This document shows, piece by piece, positions 35,869 through 45,272 of a stretch of DNA of 64,000 nt. Both the position numbers and the translations under genes were made by a program. This DNA is from Pyrinomonadaceae bacterium (lineage in GTDB: Bacteria; Acidobacteriota; Blastocatellia; Pyrinomonadales; Pyrinomonadaceae): NCBI GenBank assembly GCA_036277115.1, contig DASUNM010000023.1:248001-312000 (forward strand). The letters are read 5' to 3'. The notes beneath the pieces are model-generated. The model had not been told where the DNA came from and did not search any database. It worked only from the letters and a program-made list of their open reading frames with translations. Position 1 is the stretch's first letter. Each line of letters begins with the position of its first letter.

Positions 35869-36528
35869 TCATCGGTAAAGCGGCCGTCCTTCGAGAGCAT
35901 CCTTCGGGTCCATAATTCTTGGTTCGCGAAAATGTCCGGGGTGCGGACTCTTGCGCCCGACTACTTTCCACGAAATTGTGACCTCATCATTTGGCACCAG
36001 TTTCTCAACGCGAAACAAAGTAAAGAGGTCGGATTGAGAATCTTTCGATCGCAGCACGTAGATGTGTCCCGGGACGACTCTGGTCACCCGACCCTTCGAT
36101 GATTGTTCGAAAGTTTCGTTCTTAGCCGGCCATCTGATCCCCAGATTCAACTCAGGGTTGGGCGGTAGGTCAGGAACTTCAAACGGGTCAGACCATTTCA
36201 ACTCACCTAAATCTTTGATTCGGCTGCGATCGTCTGTAACCATGGTCACGCTGAACCAATCACAGTCTCCATTCCAGCAAATACTGCCGTACAGCAGCTC
36301 ATAGTTATTGCCTGTATTGCGCGGCCCGCGATCACTTCTTAAGCCGTGGTTAAAACTAAAAGCGGATTTTCCATACCCTTGAACTTTATGTTTCGAGCGG
36401 GAAAAGAGCGTTACGGTCTTCGGTTTAGCGCTGCGCCAGCTTTCACCGGAACTCGACCCAGGTTGTGCCGAATGGGTAATGACGGTAAGGACAAGAATCA
36501 ACGGTAGGCCGAGGTATCTCAATTTCAC
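35869..36528 (-). CDS. Exported hypothetical protein with YVLRS module
   Basis: A GTG start at 36528 with GGGAGG eight bases upstream opens this 219-residue protein. It has a signal peptide (LPLILVLTVITHSA) and a beta-rich mature part. The last 60 residues contain IYVLRSKDSQSDLFTLFRVEK and later ISWKVV, a pattern repeated in the exported protein at 52287-53018. No family is recognised. It is co-transcribed with the membrane protein after it. Confidence 0.65.
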   Translation of the reverse strand: MKLRYLGLPLILVLTVITHSAQPGSSSGESWRSAKPKTVTLFSRSKHKVQGYGKSAFSFNHGLRSDRGPRNTGNNYELLYGSICWNGDCDWFSVTMVTDDRSRIKDLGELKWSDPFEVPDLPPNPELNLGIRWPAKNETFEQSSKGRVTRVVPGHIYVLRSKDSQSDLFTLFRVEKLVPNDEVTISWKVVGRKSPHPGHFREPRIMDPKDALEGRPLYR

Positions 36529-36669
36529 TTCTAAGACCTCCCAGGTTTGGGAACCTCACGGCTAAGAAGTTGGCGCTGCGACGCAAGGTTAAGCGCGGAT
36601 GAAGGATGAACGTAGTCTCGCGTCTACGCTCATCCTCTATCCTTACGCATTCCCTGGCGCGGCTCGCGT

Positions 36670-37614
36670 CTACAGTCCGCGATACAGCAACGACAGCGCT
36701 TCCATTCTCGCTGACTGCCCGCCGGTGAACTGATACATGCACGGGTCTTCGCTGTAGTCCATGAAGTTCTCGATTGGATCGAGACCGGGTTTCGGACAGG
36801 TATCGCGCCCAAACGGACATCCGAATGCCGGTGAACGCTCTGACGGCGTGTCAGCGACAAAGTCGTTGAAGTTTGCCGCGCAGCCACCCTGGAAAGTGTG
36901 GAACAATCCGAGCCAATGCCCGACTTCATGTGTGCCGGTGTCACCCTGGTTGTAAGCGCGCGGCGCACAACAGTCGCCGCCGGGCAGGCTCGAGTAAAGA
37001 ACCACGACGCCATCCTGCGTGGGATCGCCTGCATACCAGAACGGGAAAGTGGCCCAGCCCAGATACACACCGCCGGCGTTGTTCACATAAAAGTTCAGCA
37101 CGTTCGCGCCGGGAACGTGCAACGCTGTCTTCATCTCGCGTTCTTCTTCCGAGCCGATCGCCGAGTTAAACCATTCTTCGTTCGTCACTCGATCGACGCC
37201 GGCGAGCTCAAACCGAAATGGCGTGTTAGCGGCGGTAGATACGGCCGCCGGATCGGCGCCGGCATAAGCCGCATTTAGCACGCTAATTTGATCGCGCAAC
37301 CATTTGATCGGCACGTCGCCATTCTCGATGCCGCTGCCTTTGTTAACGACGTGATAGTAAACCGGAATCGTGACTGAGCCGGATTTGCGAATCTGTCCCG
37401 GCGAGCGCTTCGAATTGAATTTGCTCAGCGCCTGTTCGTATTGCGCCGCGGTCGTTTCATCAATATGTCGCGTGGCACAGCGGTCGCGCGAATTTTTTGC
37501 TAAGGCCGCGGTACCGATGGTCGCGGTCGCGTTGCTTCGCGTTAGCATTGTCGAACCGCACACCGCTGCCAAAACAAAGCCGGCCAACCCAACCAATATC
37601 CTGTTTCTTGTCAT
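36670..37614 (-). CDS. Zinc metalloprotease, pappalysin/M43 family
   Basis: Extracellular protease of 314 residues with an N-terminal signal sequence (LVGLAGFVLAAVCGS). The zinc site HEVGHWLGLFH is at 229-239, and the Met-turn ENFMDYSED at about 287, the order and spacing of M43 metallopeptidases. The mature part starts with an unassigned prodomain-like region (30-80). Four or more cysteines near the active site probably form disulfides. It is the second secreted-type metalloprotease in the window, after the astacin. Confidence 0.93.
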   Translation of the reverse strand: MTRNRILVGLAGFVLAAVCGSTMLTRSNATATIGTAALAKNSRDRCATRHIDETTAAQYEQALSKFNSKRSPGQIRKSGSVTIPVYYHVVNKGSGIENGDVPIKWLRDQISVLNAAYAGADPAAVSTAANTPFRFELAGVDRVTNEEWFNSAIGSEEEREMKTALHVPGANVLNFYVNNAGGVYLGWATFPFWYAGDPTQDGVVVLYSSLPGGDCCAPRAYNQGDTGTHEVGHWLGLFHTFQGGCAANFNDFVADTPSERSPAFGCPFGRDTCPKPGLDPIENFMDYSEDPCMYQFTGGQSARMEALSLLYRGL

Positions 37615-37823
37615 GTACGCCCTCCTGGGTCTAAAGCTGACGTTAAAGCCGAGCCGGTAAAATCGGGACGGGAACCGGCGACTGTTTGAAAGAGGAGGAA
37701 ACTTTATGGCAGGCGTCTGATGCTGTCAACGGTTGGCGATCAAGAGCTAAACTTGACTCGCGCGACCGCCAAAGTTAGATTGCGTTCGTACTTCTAATCC
37801 GCTCTCCGAAATACTCTGAACCC

Positions 37824-38321
37824 ATGAAAAAGAAAATTGTTCTACTGATAAGTTTGCTTTGTGCGTGTAGTTCGATCGCCGTTGCCCAACGCAGCCTCGC
37901 GCCCGAAGTCGTGGTGAGAAACCTATACGCCGCGCAAAAAAGTCGCAAGACCGATCCGTTCTTTCAAACGAAAAGCCGCGCACGTCTGGATAAGTTCTTC
38001 GCTAAAGAATTGGCTGATTTGATTTGGAATGACGCCGTTTCGTCAGCGCGGACCAATGAAGTAGGCCAGCTCGGCGGCGATCCGCTTTACAACGCGCAGG
38101 ACATGAAAATTACGGGCTTCAGAATTAAGCGGCCAATGGTGGGTGAAGGAAACCTCGATCTCGTCGAGGTACCGGTGACGTTCAAGAACTTCGGCAAAGA
38201 GCAGACGATCCTGTTTCGCCTGGAACGCGACAAGCGCCGCGTATGGAGGATCACAGAGATCTTCTATCCCGGCAACGAAGACTACGCGTCATCGCTGACG
38301 AAGATCCTCACAACTCACTGA
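37824..38321 (+). CDS. Exported hypothetical protein, DUF3828-like
   Basis: The 165-residue protein has a signal peptide (KKKIVLLISLLCACSS, cleavage near AVAQ) and a single small alpha/beta domain resembling DUF3828: an N-terminal VVRNLYAAQ helix and a closing stretch with WRITEIFYPG. Function unknown. No ribosome site is obvious before the ATG. It stands alone, followed by a mosaic of hairpin repeats. Confidence 0.6.
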   Translation: MKKKIVLLISLLCACSSIAVAQRSLAPEVVVRNLYAAQKSRKTDPFFQTKSRARLDKFFAKELADLIWNDAVSSARTNEVGQLGGDPLYNAQDMKITGFRIKRPMVGEGNLDLVEVPVTFKNFGKEQTILFRLERDKRRVWRITEIFYPGNEDYASSLTKILTTH

Positions 38322-38393
38322 AGCGCCGAACAAAGTATTGAGGTTGATGTAAACGAAAGACCGAATCCTTCGCAGGTGGGCCGAAGAGCCCAC

Positions 38394-38562
38394 ATTGTAA
38401 TAGCCCCGACCGCTAGGTCGGGGTTCTGGTGTGGATAAATGATCACAAGGTCCGAAGGACCGCAATGATAATGCCGGCCCTTCAGGCCTCGTTGTCTAAA
38501 GGGATGTGTTACTCCGACCTAACGGTCGGGGCTGGTACATCCCGGCCCTTCGGGCCATGTGG
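38394..38562. repeat. Mosaic of short hairpins
   Basis: Several hairpins follow one another: CCCCGACC-GCTA-GGTCGGGG (38404-38423), GGTCC-GAA-GGACC (about 38449), GGCC..TTC..GGCC (about 38475), CCGACC-TAAC-GGTCGG (38514-38529) and GGCCCTTCGGGCC (about 38543). The pattern resembles mosaic intergenic elements of repeated units rather than one terminator. Confidence 0.65.
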
Positions 38563-38571
38563 ACTTCCGCG

Positions 38572-39057
38572 CTACTTCGCTGGAATCGTCAATTGCTGAC
38601 CGATCTGGATCTTGTCCGGATCGCGCAGTTGTTCGCGATTGGCGTAGTAGATGCGCATGTACTCGTTCGCATCGCCGTAAAACTCTTTGCTTATCTTCGA
38701 AAGAGTGTCACCGGATTTGACCGTGTAACTCGATCCGCCGCTGCCTGAGCCGCCGCCGGCCGCCGCGCCCATCGCTTTTGCGTCCACCGAAATGTCCGCC
38801 GTGATGTCGTCCATACTCGGATTGGCGAGCTTAATCTGGTCCCAGATCTTGTTCTTCGCATCCTCGGACGGGGCCGTGGCGCGAATGTATAGTTTGTCAT
38901 CCTGCACATGCAGATTCTGAAACTGGATCTGTTGCTGATCCGCGGCATTCAGCACTGACTGATATTTCTGTTTCAGCGTATTAAAGCGCTGCTCACTGTT
39001 CGGTTGTTGTTGAGCCTGTCCTGCTCCACTTCCGAACATCTTGTCAAAAATCCCCAT
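38572..39057 (-). CDS. BON-LysM protein (Kbp/YgaU-like)
   Basis: From the ATG at 39057 (GGAGG nine bases upstream) the product has 161 residues. A short N-terminus is followed by a BON domain (about 25-95) and a LysM domain at the end (YTVKSGDTLSKISKEFYG, about 110-160). The same order occurs in E. coli Kbp, a cytosolic potassium-binding protein. LysM otherwise binds peptidoglycan. No signal peptide is present, which fits the Kbp model. Confidence 0.85.
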   Translation of the reverse strand: MGIFDKMFGSGAGQAQQQPNSEQRFNTLKQKYQSVLNAADQQQIQFQNLHVQDDKLYIRATAPSEDAKNKIWDQIKLANPSMDDITADISVDAKAMGAAAGGGSGSGGSSYTVKSGDTLSKISKEFYGDANEYMRIYYANREQLRDPDKIQIGQQLTIPAK

Positions 39058-39212
39058 GATTAAGTACCTCCGTAAAGTTTCCTTAAAAAGGAGCAATGCT
39101 TATGCCGCTGTGAAATTAGGTTGGGAACTCCGGTGTCCGGTCCGCCGTACAGCTAACGAACCCAGCCGGCCCCGATAGTTCTCCGGCTCGTCCTGTTTTA
39201 GAGAGGTGAACG

Positions 39213-39899
39213 ATGATTTCTGCACAGCGCACCGGCCGCACGATCGGCTTTCTGCTACTACTTCATTTGATAACCGGCCTGATGACGCCCTATATGCTGC
39301 TTCAGCAACTGTCGAGGCCGCTGACTTTTTCTGCAATTCAGTCGGTAAACAGTTTTCAAGTCAGACTTGCGATCATGATGTTGTTTGTCGGTGGCGCCGT
39401 GCCGATATTTATCGCGATCACCGGGATGCCCGTGTTTCGAAAGTTCAGTTATGCGCTGGCGTTATGGCTGTTCGGGTTGGCAATCGTTAACTTCGCGCTC
39501 CAGGGCGGGGAGATCGCCGGCTATATGTCTTTGTTCACTTTCAGCCAAAACTACGCGAGTGCCAACGCCGCGGATCTCGCTGTGCACGAGCTTGTCGGCG
39601 CGACGGTACGCTCGGCGTGGAAGTGGATTCACTACACGCATCTGCTGATCATGGTCGGTTGGATGTTTTCTCTCGGCCTAATGCTCTGGAAGTCCGGACT
39701 CGTTCCGCGAGTTCTCGCCGGCTTGTTGCTGATCACAACCGTGCTTCAGATTACCGGCATCACGTTGCCGCAGTTTCTCGCTTATCCCAGTCCCAACTTA
39801 ATGCTGATGGGAATGCCGCTCGGCTTCATTTATCTCGCGCTCTCCGTTTGGTTGATGATTAAGGGATTCAGCACGAGAGACAACGAGGCAGCACAATGA
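39213..39899 (+). CDS. DUF4386-like membrane protein
   Basis: The 228-residue product has about six membrane helices and few charged residues, resembling the DUF4386 family of unknown function. AGAGGTGA lies four bases before the ATG. The stop codon overlaps the next gene's start (ATGA), so the pair is translationally coupled. Confidence 0.75.
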   Translation: MISAQRTGRTIGFLLLLHLITGLMTPYMLLQQLSRPLTFSAIQSVNSFQVRLAIMMLFVGGAVPIFIAITGMPVFRKFSYALALWLFGLAIVNFALQGGEIAGYMSLFTFSQNYASANAADLAVHELVGATVRSAWKWIHYTHLLIMVGWMFSLGLMLWKSGLVPRVLAGLLLITTVLQITGITLPQFLAYPSPNLMLMGMPLGFIYLALSVWLMIKGFSTRDNEAAQ

Positions 39900-40417
39900 C
39901 TACAGCCGTCGAATCAACGATCGTGAAGGACACAATTCTCAACCGCCTTTTGCCGCGGCGTATCGACAACGGGTATCAGGGAAGCAAGATCGCGCTTTGG
40001 ATTCTCGGGCTCCTGATAGCGGTGCGGACAATGCAAAGCGTCATGCTCCTCGTCAACGGCCGCTCGATCGTGCAATCCGCGGACGGTGTTCCGCTCGATA
40101 CTTATCCGGCGGCAGCCGCGCAAACGATCCTGGCGCTCTTCGCGCTGTCGGCCATCAGCCGGTTTGTAATCTCGTTGATATGCGTCGTGGTGTTGGTGCG
40201 CTATCGGCGCGCCGTGCCTTTGATGTTCGTTCTGCTTCTGGTGACTTACGCCGCCGGTCAACTGGTTGGCCGCGTCATACCCATCGTCAGAGTCGGCCAG
40301 CCGCCGGCCGCCGTGATGAACCTGACGCTGCTGGGGCTCACGATTATTGGTTTGGTTTTGTCGCTGTGGAAACGGCGGAAAGTTAATCGCGCGGGTTCAA
40401 CACTGAAAATGACCTAG
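39896..40417 (+). CDS. Hypothetical membrane protein
   Basis: The 173-residue product has four predicted helices (about 28-50, 68-92, 95-115, 128-150) and short charged ends. Its ATG overlaps the stop of the preceding DUF4386-like gene by four bases. No family recognised. Confidence 0.7.
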   Translation: MTTAVESTIVKDTILNRLLPRRIDNGYQGSKIALWILGLLIAVRTMQSVMLLVNGRSIVQSADGVPLDTYPAAAAQTILALFALSAISRFVISLICVVVLVRYRRAVPLMFVLLLVTYAAGQLVGRVIPIVRVGQPPAAVMNLTLLGLTIIGLVLSLWKRRKVNRAGSTLKMT

Positions 40418-40418
40418 C

Positions 40419-40440
40419 AGTCGGCGCGCGACTAATTAAT
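40419..40440 (+). terminator. Weak terminator-like hairpin
   Basis: AGTCG, loop GCGCG, CGACT, then AATTAATTTT. Just after the stop of the membrane-protein gene. The stem is only five pairs. Confidence 0.35.
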
Positions 40441-40525
40441 TTTGCCACCGGCGCTTTGGGTGAAGTTTCACCGAATTGCGTTGTCATGATCCATAGGCAT
40501 TCTCTAAAACTCCTGGCTCAACTGG

Positions 40526-41776
40526 CTAACCAATCTTGCAGAGGTCTCCCGAAGCTACGATGCCTCCGGCATCTGGTGGGCCAATTTCTTTTCGCCCCGC
40601 CGCTTCGCTGGCGTAGAGCCACTTAAGAAATGGCGGGGCGACAAGTGTAGTCGCGACCGCCATGAACAGGACCACCCCGTAGAGCTCTGCTCCGATCACC
40701 GCCAGACTCAGCCCGATCTGAGCGACGATAATTCCCACTTCACCGCGTGGCACCATTCCCATACCAACTTGTGCCGCTCGTCTGGTACCGAGGTTGATCG
40801 CGCCCATGCCACAACCTAACAACTTCGTGGCAATCGCCACCAAAGTGACTAAAACGCAAAGAGCGATGACCGACCACGAACGAAAGACGTCAAGCCTGAG
40901 CTGCATTCCAATATTGACCAGAAAGAACGGCACGAGAAATTCAGTTACGCCGTTCATGTGCCGGTGCATCTTCGAATCGTTTTCAGCCGCTTCAGCCAGG
41001 GCCATACCGGCAAGAAAAGCTCCAATGATCGCTGCAACTCCGATGTAGGCGGCGGCGACCGATAGCCCGAGACACAACACGAGTCCGAAAATAAAAATTC
41101 CATGCCCGGTTCGCATCCGCGCAACTTGGGGTACAAGGCGCGTAACGACCGGGGCGCCAACCAGCGCGATAAACATCGTGAACCCGATTGCCAGACCGGC
41201 AGTTGTCAGAATCTCGAAGTAATTGATGGTGCCTGCGGCCATGCTTGAGACAATCGCCAGTACCAGGAGTCCAAGTATGTCGTCAATGACCGCGGCACCG
41301 AGAATAATGCGCGCGGTGGGAGCGTCGAGTAGGCCCATCCCCGAAAGAACGCGCGCGGTAATTCCGACAGAGGTTGCGACCATTGCTGTGCCGACGAACA
41401 GAGCCTCAATGCTTGTACCTCCCCAAGCCTTCATCAGGAGCCATCCACCCAGAAACGGAGCTACGACGCCTAGCACGGCCACAATCGCCGCTTGCTTTCC
41501 AACTTTGAAGATGGCCGCCGGCTTGGTCTCAAGTCCTACAAGAAACAGGAGGAAGATGACGCCAATCTCAGCAAGTAGACTTGTAATCTCTGAGGGAGCC
41601 GCCCAACCGAGTAGGCTCGGGCCGATGATAACTCCTGCCAGAATCTCTCCCGCCACCGCCGGCTGTCGAAGACGCTCAAACAGCTCACCCAGTAGCTTAG
41701 CCGCAACAAGCATGATGAAGAGAGTGAGAAGAACTCTCGTTTCGCCTCCCGTTGCGAGCGCTAAAAAATGATTCAT
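40526..41776 (-). CDS. CPA2-family cation:proton antiporter
   Basis: This 416-residue protein exchanges Na+ or K+ for protons across the inner membrane. It has about 12 helices and the family's hallmark LRQPAVAGEILAGVIIGPSLLG near the N-terminus. ATVIDDILGLLVLA-type text near 155 holds the paired Asp residues of the ion site. The GTG at 41836 precedes an ATG at 41776; the ATG starts at the first helix and has AAGGA upstream. No TrkA-N domain is attached, so it is the Na+/H+ NapA-like type rather than KefB. A 47-residue membrane peptide is encoded upstream. Confidence 0.88.
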   Translation of the reverse strand: MNHFLALATGGETRVLLTLFIMLVAAKLLGELFERLRQPAVAGEILAGVIIGPSLLGWAAPSEITSLLAEIGVIFLLFLVGLETKPAAIFKVGKQAAIVAVLGVVAPFLGGWLLMKAWGGTSIEALFVGTAMVATSVGITARVLSGMGLLDAPTARIILGAAVIDDILGLLVLAIVSSMAAGTINYFEILTTAGLAIGFTMFIALVGAPVVTRLVPQVARMRTGHGIFIFGLVLCLGLSVAAAYIGVAAIIGAFLAGMALAEAAENDSKMHRHMNGVTEFLVPFFLVNIGMQLRLDVFRSWSVIALCVLVTLVAIATKLLGCGMGAINLGTRRAAQVGMGMVPRGEVGIIVAQIGLSLAVIGAELYGVVLFMAVATTLVAPPFLKWLYASEAAGRKEIGPPDAGGIVASGDLCKIG

Positions 41777-41917
41777 CTTGTTCTCAGTCCTTCTGGTCCT
41801 AAACTTTGGATGTGCGGGCGCACGTAAGCTGGGCACTCACCGCAGCCAAGACTTTATGACTGCGGCAAGCGTCAGCTTCTGCGTTCGATGCGATTCTGGT
41901 TCTGGATTCTACCTGCT

Positions 41918-42061
41918 TTACCGCTCGCGACCAGAATCGGGCGCTTTAATCGTGGTCTGCTCTCTGTGTTTTTCGCCGCGCTTGCCGCCGAAAACTACCA
42001 GCCAGAAAATGAACGCGATTGTTATGACTGAAATTACTATCCCGATTACAGTATTACTCAT
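41918..42061 (-). CDS. Small single-helix membrane peptide
   Basis: From the ATG at 42061, with GGAGGAG six bases upstream, the product has 47 residues: one membrane helix (MSNTVIGIVISVITIAFIFW) then a charged tail. The good ribosome site supports a real small gene. It lies 142 bases upstream of the CPA2 antiporter and may belong to its transcript. Function unknown. Confidence 0.6.
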   Translation of the reverse strand: MSNTVIGIVISVITIAFIFWLVVFGGKRGEKHREQTTIKAPDSGRER

Positions 42062-42184
42062 AATCACTCCTCCGTGCGCCTGACCCAGGTCAGACGCGGT
42101 TATGCCTGAATGGACGCCACTCCGCTCGCGCAATTATTGTTGGCGAGCAGATCCAAAACACCTTAATGGCAATGAGTTTTTGGA

Positions 42185-42556
42185 CTAAAGAGGTGGAGCG
42201 CGCCCCGGAGGTTGTAACGCTAAGGCACAGACATAAAGCTGAACTGCTGAATTGAATTCCGCGAAAACTCTCGTGTCATTTGAAGCGATGGAACCTGTTT
42301 TGAGCGTTCCCGCAAACGGTTGGGAATGAAGCTGCTTAGCTTCACGCTTTTGGGAGTAAGTAGTTATCGGTACACGTACACTCTGGTTGTCAGATCGTGA
42401 TCGCGACCGTGACAACTGTTCCTGATCAATTGTCTTCTGAGCGTCAGTCTGGTGATCAGCAACGAGCGGTAAGGGGAGAAAACTCAGTCCGACGTTGTTT
42501 GAGGCACAAAACGCGAAGAGCGTGACCACACAAAGAACGACACGAAGACAAAACAT
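42185..42556 (-). CDS. Possible exported small protein
   Basis: From the ATG at 42556 the product has 123 residues with a signal-like start (MFCLRVVLCVVTLFAFCAS) and a polar mature part with no repeats. An upstream ATG at 42583 is in frame. Neither start has a good ribosome site, so the gene is doubtful. Confidence 0.4.
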   Translation of the reverse strand: MFCLRVVLCVVTLFAFCASNNVGLSFLPLPLVADHQTDAQKTIDQEQLSRSRSRSDNQSVRVPITTYSQKREAKQLHSQPFAGTLKTGSIASNDTRVFAEFNSAVQLYVCALALQPPGRAPPL

Positions 42557-42637
42557 CCTCGAGGTGGGCGCTGATCCAATCATCGCTGCTTGGAAAATGT
42601 TACCAGAATTCGATGCTTGCGCCCAACGCGAGCAGTG

Positions 42638-42838
42638 TCAATGGATTATCGACAAACCGCCTCGAGCATGTTTCTTCGAAACTCGTCGGTCACGTGAATT
42701 TTTTAGGACGGCAGTTTTGTTGATCTTCAGCGGATGTTCGAGCGCAATCGCCGCGTAGCCCAGGACAAATATCGCGATGAGAATCGCTTCCACGATTGCG
42801 GCAGTATAGATGTTGACAAAGGTTGGAGTAAGTAGCGG
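42638..42838 (-). pseudogene. Fragment of a NhaD-type Na+/H+ antiporter gene
   Basis: Reverse-strand frame without an ATG, from a stop at 42839 to a stop at 42638. It encodes TAAIVEAILIAIFVLGYAAI and then ALEHPLKINKTA, a close match to the first membrane segments and the EHPLKINK signature of NhaD antiporters. After that, 20 or so unrelated residues lead to a stop. The other 350 or so residues of NhaD are absent nearby. This is a remnant next to a working CPA2 antiporter gene. Confidence 0.75.
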
Positions 42839-42862
42839 CTAACCGCTGACATATTAAGCGAT

Positions 42863-43162
42863 TCAGCGCGTCATGCCACACGCTTGCTTGCTTCGCGCCC
42901 AGCCGAATGATCGCAAGAGCGCAAATAGAGCAAAGACCGCCAGTCCGTGGATCGGTTGCGGATCAGCCGTAGGCGGATGCTGATACCGTTCGAGGATGTC
43001 GCTGTCGTACCTGCCCGTGTACTCGCACTTCACGCATTGGACCTTGTAAGTGGCACGCAGATGGGCGCGGCCTTCAGAGAGATCCGGGAAAAGGATCTGG
43101 CGCGTCTTGCACTCAGTGCACTCGAACAGGATGTACCATTCACCGGGAACAAGTGTGCGCAT
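42863..43162 (-). CDS. Zinc-ribbon-like small protein with C-terminal hydrophobic segment
   Basis: From the ATG at 43162, with GAGGTGA six bases upstream, the 99-residue product has CTEC (about residue 15) and CVKC (about 43), a four-cysteine zinc-ribbon pattern. A hydrophobic helix near 73-88 may anchor it. No family recognised; the start is well supported. Confidence 0.7.
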   Translation of the reverse strand: MRTLVPGEWYILFECTECKTRQILFPDLSEGRAHLRATYKVQCVKCEYTGRYDSDILERYQHPPTADPQPIHGLAVFALFALLRSFGWARSKQACGMTR

Positions 43163-43263
43163 TTAAGTTCACCTCGTGTGTGACCTGAAGCATTCTATAC
43201 GCCACATCAAGACCTCAGCAATACCTATTTTCCGTCACGTACTGGCGCACTTTGAACTCTTTC

Positions 43264-43372
43264 ATTCACACCGCGGCTTTAGCCCGGTGGCGAACTGCGG
43301 CCGTGCAATGGAAATCGTTTAAACGGTTTCCCCACGCCATCGCCAACCTGATCGCCGCGCTAAAGCGACGGC
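43264..43372. repeat. Degenerate inverted repeat with GCTTTAGC core
   Basis: CCGCGGCTTTAGCCCGGTGG (43271-43290) and CGCCGCGCTAAAGCGACGGCG (43352-43372) face each other around GCTTTAGC/GCTAAAGC. The rest of 43163-43593 shows only a short hairpin (TGTGGC-AA-GCCACA near 43503) and the leader of the next gene. Confidence 0.4.
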
Positions 43373-43593
43373 GAGAATTAGAGATTCTCTCAAAACTGAA
43401 CCAGTACTTTCTCCCCCGGGCCCGTCTCATCACATTTGAAGGCTCCCACAACCGGCCAGCTTCGGCGTTTCTCAGGCGGAAGGGCTACTGACAGGCGCTG
43501 CATGTGGCAAGCCACATTGGCGCAGTCGCGTCGATAATCGAGAATCGCGACATACCAAATGTTTACTCAACCCAATCCGCAAAGGAACTGCCG

Positions 43594-44889
43594 ATGATCA
43601 AACGTATCGCTGCTATCACATTCATTTTCCTGTGCACCGCATTCGCGTGGGCGATTCTGGGAGCGACCATTTTCCAGCGCACTTACGATTCCGACAGCCA
43701 GTCAGGAAGTCGCGTTGAATCGACCTGGGGCGCACCACAAAATCAGACGCCGCCCACCGCCAGTTTCGAAGAGTTACTGCCGAAAAAAACGATCAAGACG
43801 GAGAACGGTAAAACGGTTGAGACGGTCGTTCAGGAAAAATTCACCAGAGAGTTGCCGCTCGAAAGCAGCCGCTTGAACGCGGATTTGAATTTAGAGCATC
43901 GGCAGAAAGGGTTGCTCTGGTACAGCACGTACAAAGTTGGCTTTGCCGGCACTTACACCTTTCGTAACACCAGCGAGAAAGAACGGGACGTTACTTTCGC
44001 TCTGCATTTTCCAACGGCACAGGCAATCTATGACGATTTGGTTTTCACGGTTGACGGCGCGCCGCTGCCTCTGAAGAACGAGAAGAACAGCGCCAGCAGC
44101 ACGCTGAAGATCGCGCCCGGCAAAGTTGCGACCCTGAAAGTCGGCTACAAGTCGCAGGGCCTGAACCACTGGTCCTACAGCCTGGCGCATGGAGGCGAAT
44201 CGTCGAACGATGTCGCGCGTGTACGTGACTTCTCGTTAAAGATGACGACGAACTTCAAAGACATCGATTTCCCGAACAACACTTTGTCGCCGTCGATTAA
44301 GCGCGAGAGTGGGAGCGGTTGGGAACTGGATTGGAACTACACGAACCTGGTCTCGGGTTATCAAATCGCGATGACCATGCCTGAGAAGCTTCAGCCCGGT
44401 CCGCTGGCTGGTCGCATCAGTTTCTTTGCGCCCGTGTCGCTCTTCTTCTTTTTCTTCCTGATGCTAATCATCACGACGCTGCGTGGTATTGAGGTGCATC
44501 CGATGAACTACTTCTTCCTGGCCGCGGCGTTCTTCTCGTTTCACCTGTTGCTGGCATACCTGGTCGATCACATTTCGATTCATCTCGCGTTTGCGATCAG
44601 CTCAGCCGTCTCGATCTTTCTGGTCATCTCGTATCTGCGACTGGTGGTGGGCCTTCGCTTCGCGATGCGCGAGGCGGCGCTGGCGCAATTCATCTACTTG
44701 GTCGCGTTCTCGTACGCTTTCTTCCTGAAAGGCTTTACCGGACTCGCCATCACAATCGGTTCGATCCTGACGCTGTTCGTGGTGATGCAGGCAACCGGAA
44801 GGATTCGCTGGAAAGAGCGCTTCGCGCCGCAGCCGCCGCCGGAATCCTTTGCGCCGCGGACGCCGGTGTCATCGGTGCAGGCGGTGTAA
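43594..44889 (+). CDS. CreD-like inner membrane protein
   Basis: From the ATG at 43594, with AAGGA seven bases upstream, the product has 431 residues. One helix lies at the N-terminus, then a large periplasmic region (about 30-285), then about five helices (290-410). The motif SYSLAHGGESSNDVARVRDF near 205 is not a known active site, but the layout and the FAPVSLFFFFFLMLI..HPMNYFF stretch match the CreD family, an envelope-stress associated protein in E. coli. A GTG 30 codons upstream is not needed. Envelope-stress link is inference from family. Confidence 0.75.
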   Translation: MIKRIAAITFIFLCTAFAWAILGATIFQRTYDSDSQSGSRVESTWGAPQNQTPPTASFEELLPKKTIKTENGKTVETVVQEKFTRELPLESSRLNADLNLEHRQKGLLWYSTYKVGFAGTYTFRNTSEKERDVTFALHFPTAQAIYDDLVFTVDGAPLPLKNEKNSASSTLKIAPGKVATLKVGYKSQGLNHWSYSLAHGGESSNDVARVRDFSLKMTTNFKDIDFPNNTLSPSIKRESGSGWELDWNYTNLVSGYQIAMTMPEKLQPGPLAGRISFFAPVSLFFFFFLMLIITTLRGIEVHPMNYFFLAAAFFSFHLLLAYLVDHISIHLAFAISSAVSIFLVISYLRLVVGLRFAMREAALAQFIYLVAFSYAFFLKGFTGLAITIGSILTLFVVMQATGRIRWKERFAPQPPPESFAPRTPVSSVQAV

Positions 44890-44925
44890 TCAAGAGTGTT
44901 AACTCACGGGATAAATTAGATTCGG

Positions 44926-45116
44926 CAACCCGAAGGGTTGCAAGACAGTAGCCGGGGGTCGTAGCGAAGCGTAGACCCCCGGAAAGCGTCGGCGTAGAAT
45001 TCGCACCCTGAAAGGGTGCGAGACGAGTTCTGTGACCCTTTCAGGGTCAGAATCATGGACACTTAATCCGGGGGTATCGCGCTGCGCGCTCAACCCCCGG
45101 CTACTCTCTTTCAGCC
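44926..45116. repeat. Compound hairpin element, upstream copy
   Basis: Six hairpins in series: GCAACCCGAAGGGTTGC, CCGGGGGTC..GACCCCCGG, CGCACCCTGAAAGGGTGCG, GACCCTTTCAGGGTC, CCGGGGGT..ACCCCCGG, CAGCCCTTTGGGCTG. The first half is the inverse of the element at 46440-46566 and the second half is in the same direction. The stretch lies between the CreD-like and cytochrome genes. From 45127 to 45272 only a short hairpin (GCACGCC-AGA-GGCGTGC) was seen. Confidence 0.75.
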
Positions 45117-45272
45117 CTTTGGGCTGACCGGCTTTGCCTCACCCTACGTCCGCCCGAGAAAGCCCGAAAATCCGGCCAAAAACTCCGATTAAGCACGCCA
45201 GAGGCGTGCGTACCGTGCCTGACACATTTCGCCTTGATCTGTCGCTATCTGGATTAAGAGGTGAGAGAGATC

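Noticed and set aside
42690-42881. Reverse-strand open frame of 63 codons
   Set aside because: It overlaps the NhaD remnant in another frame and has no protein features.
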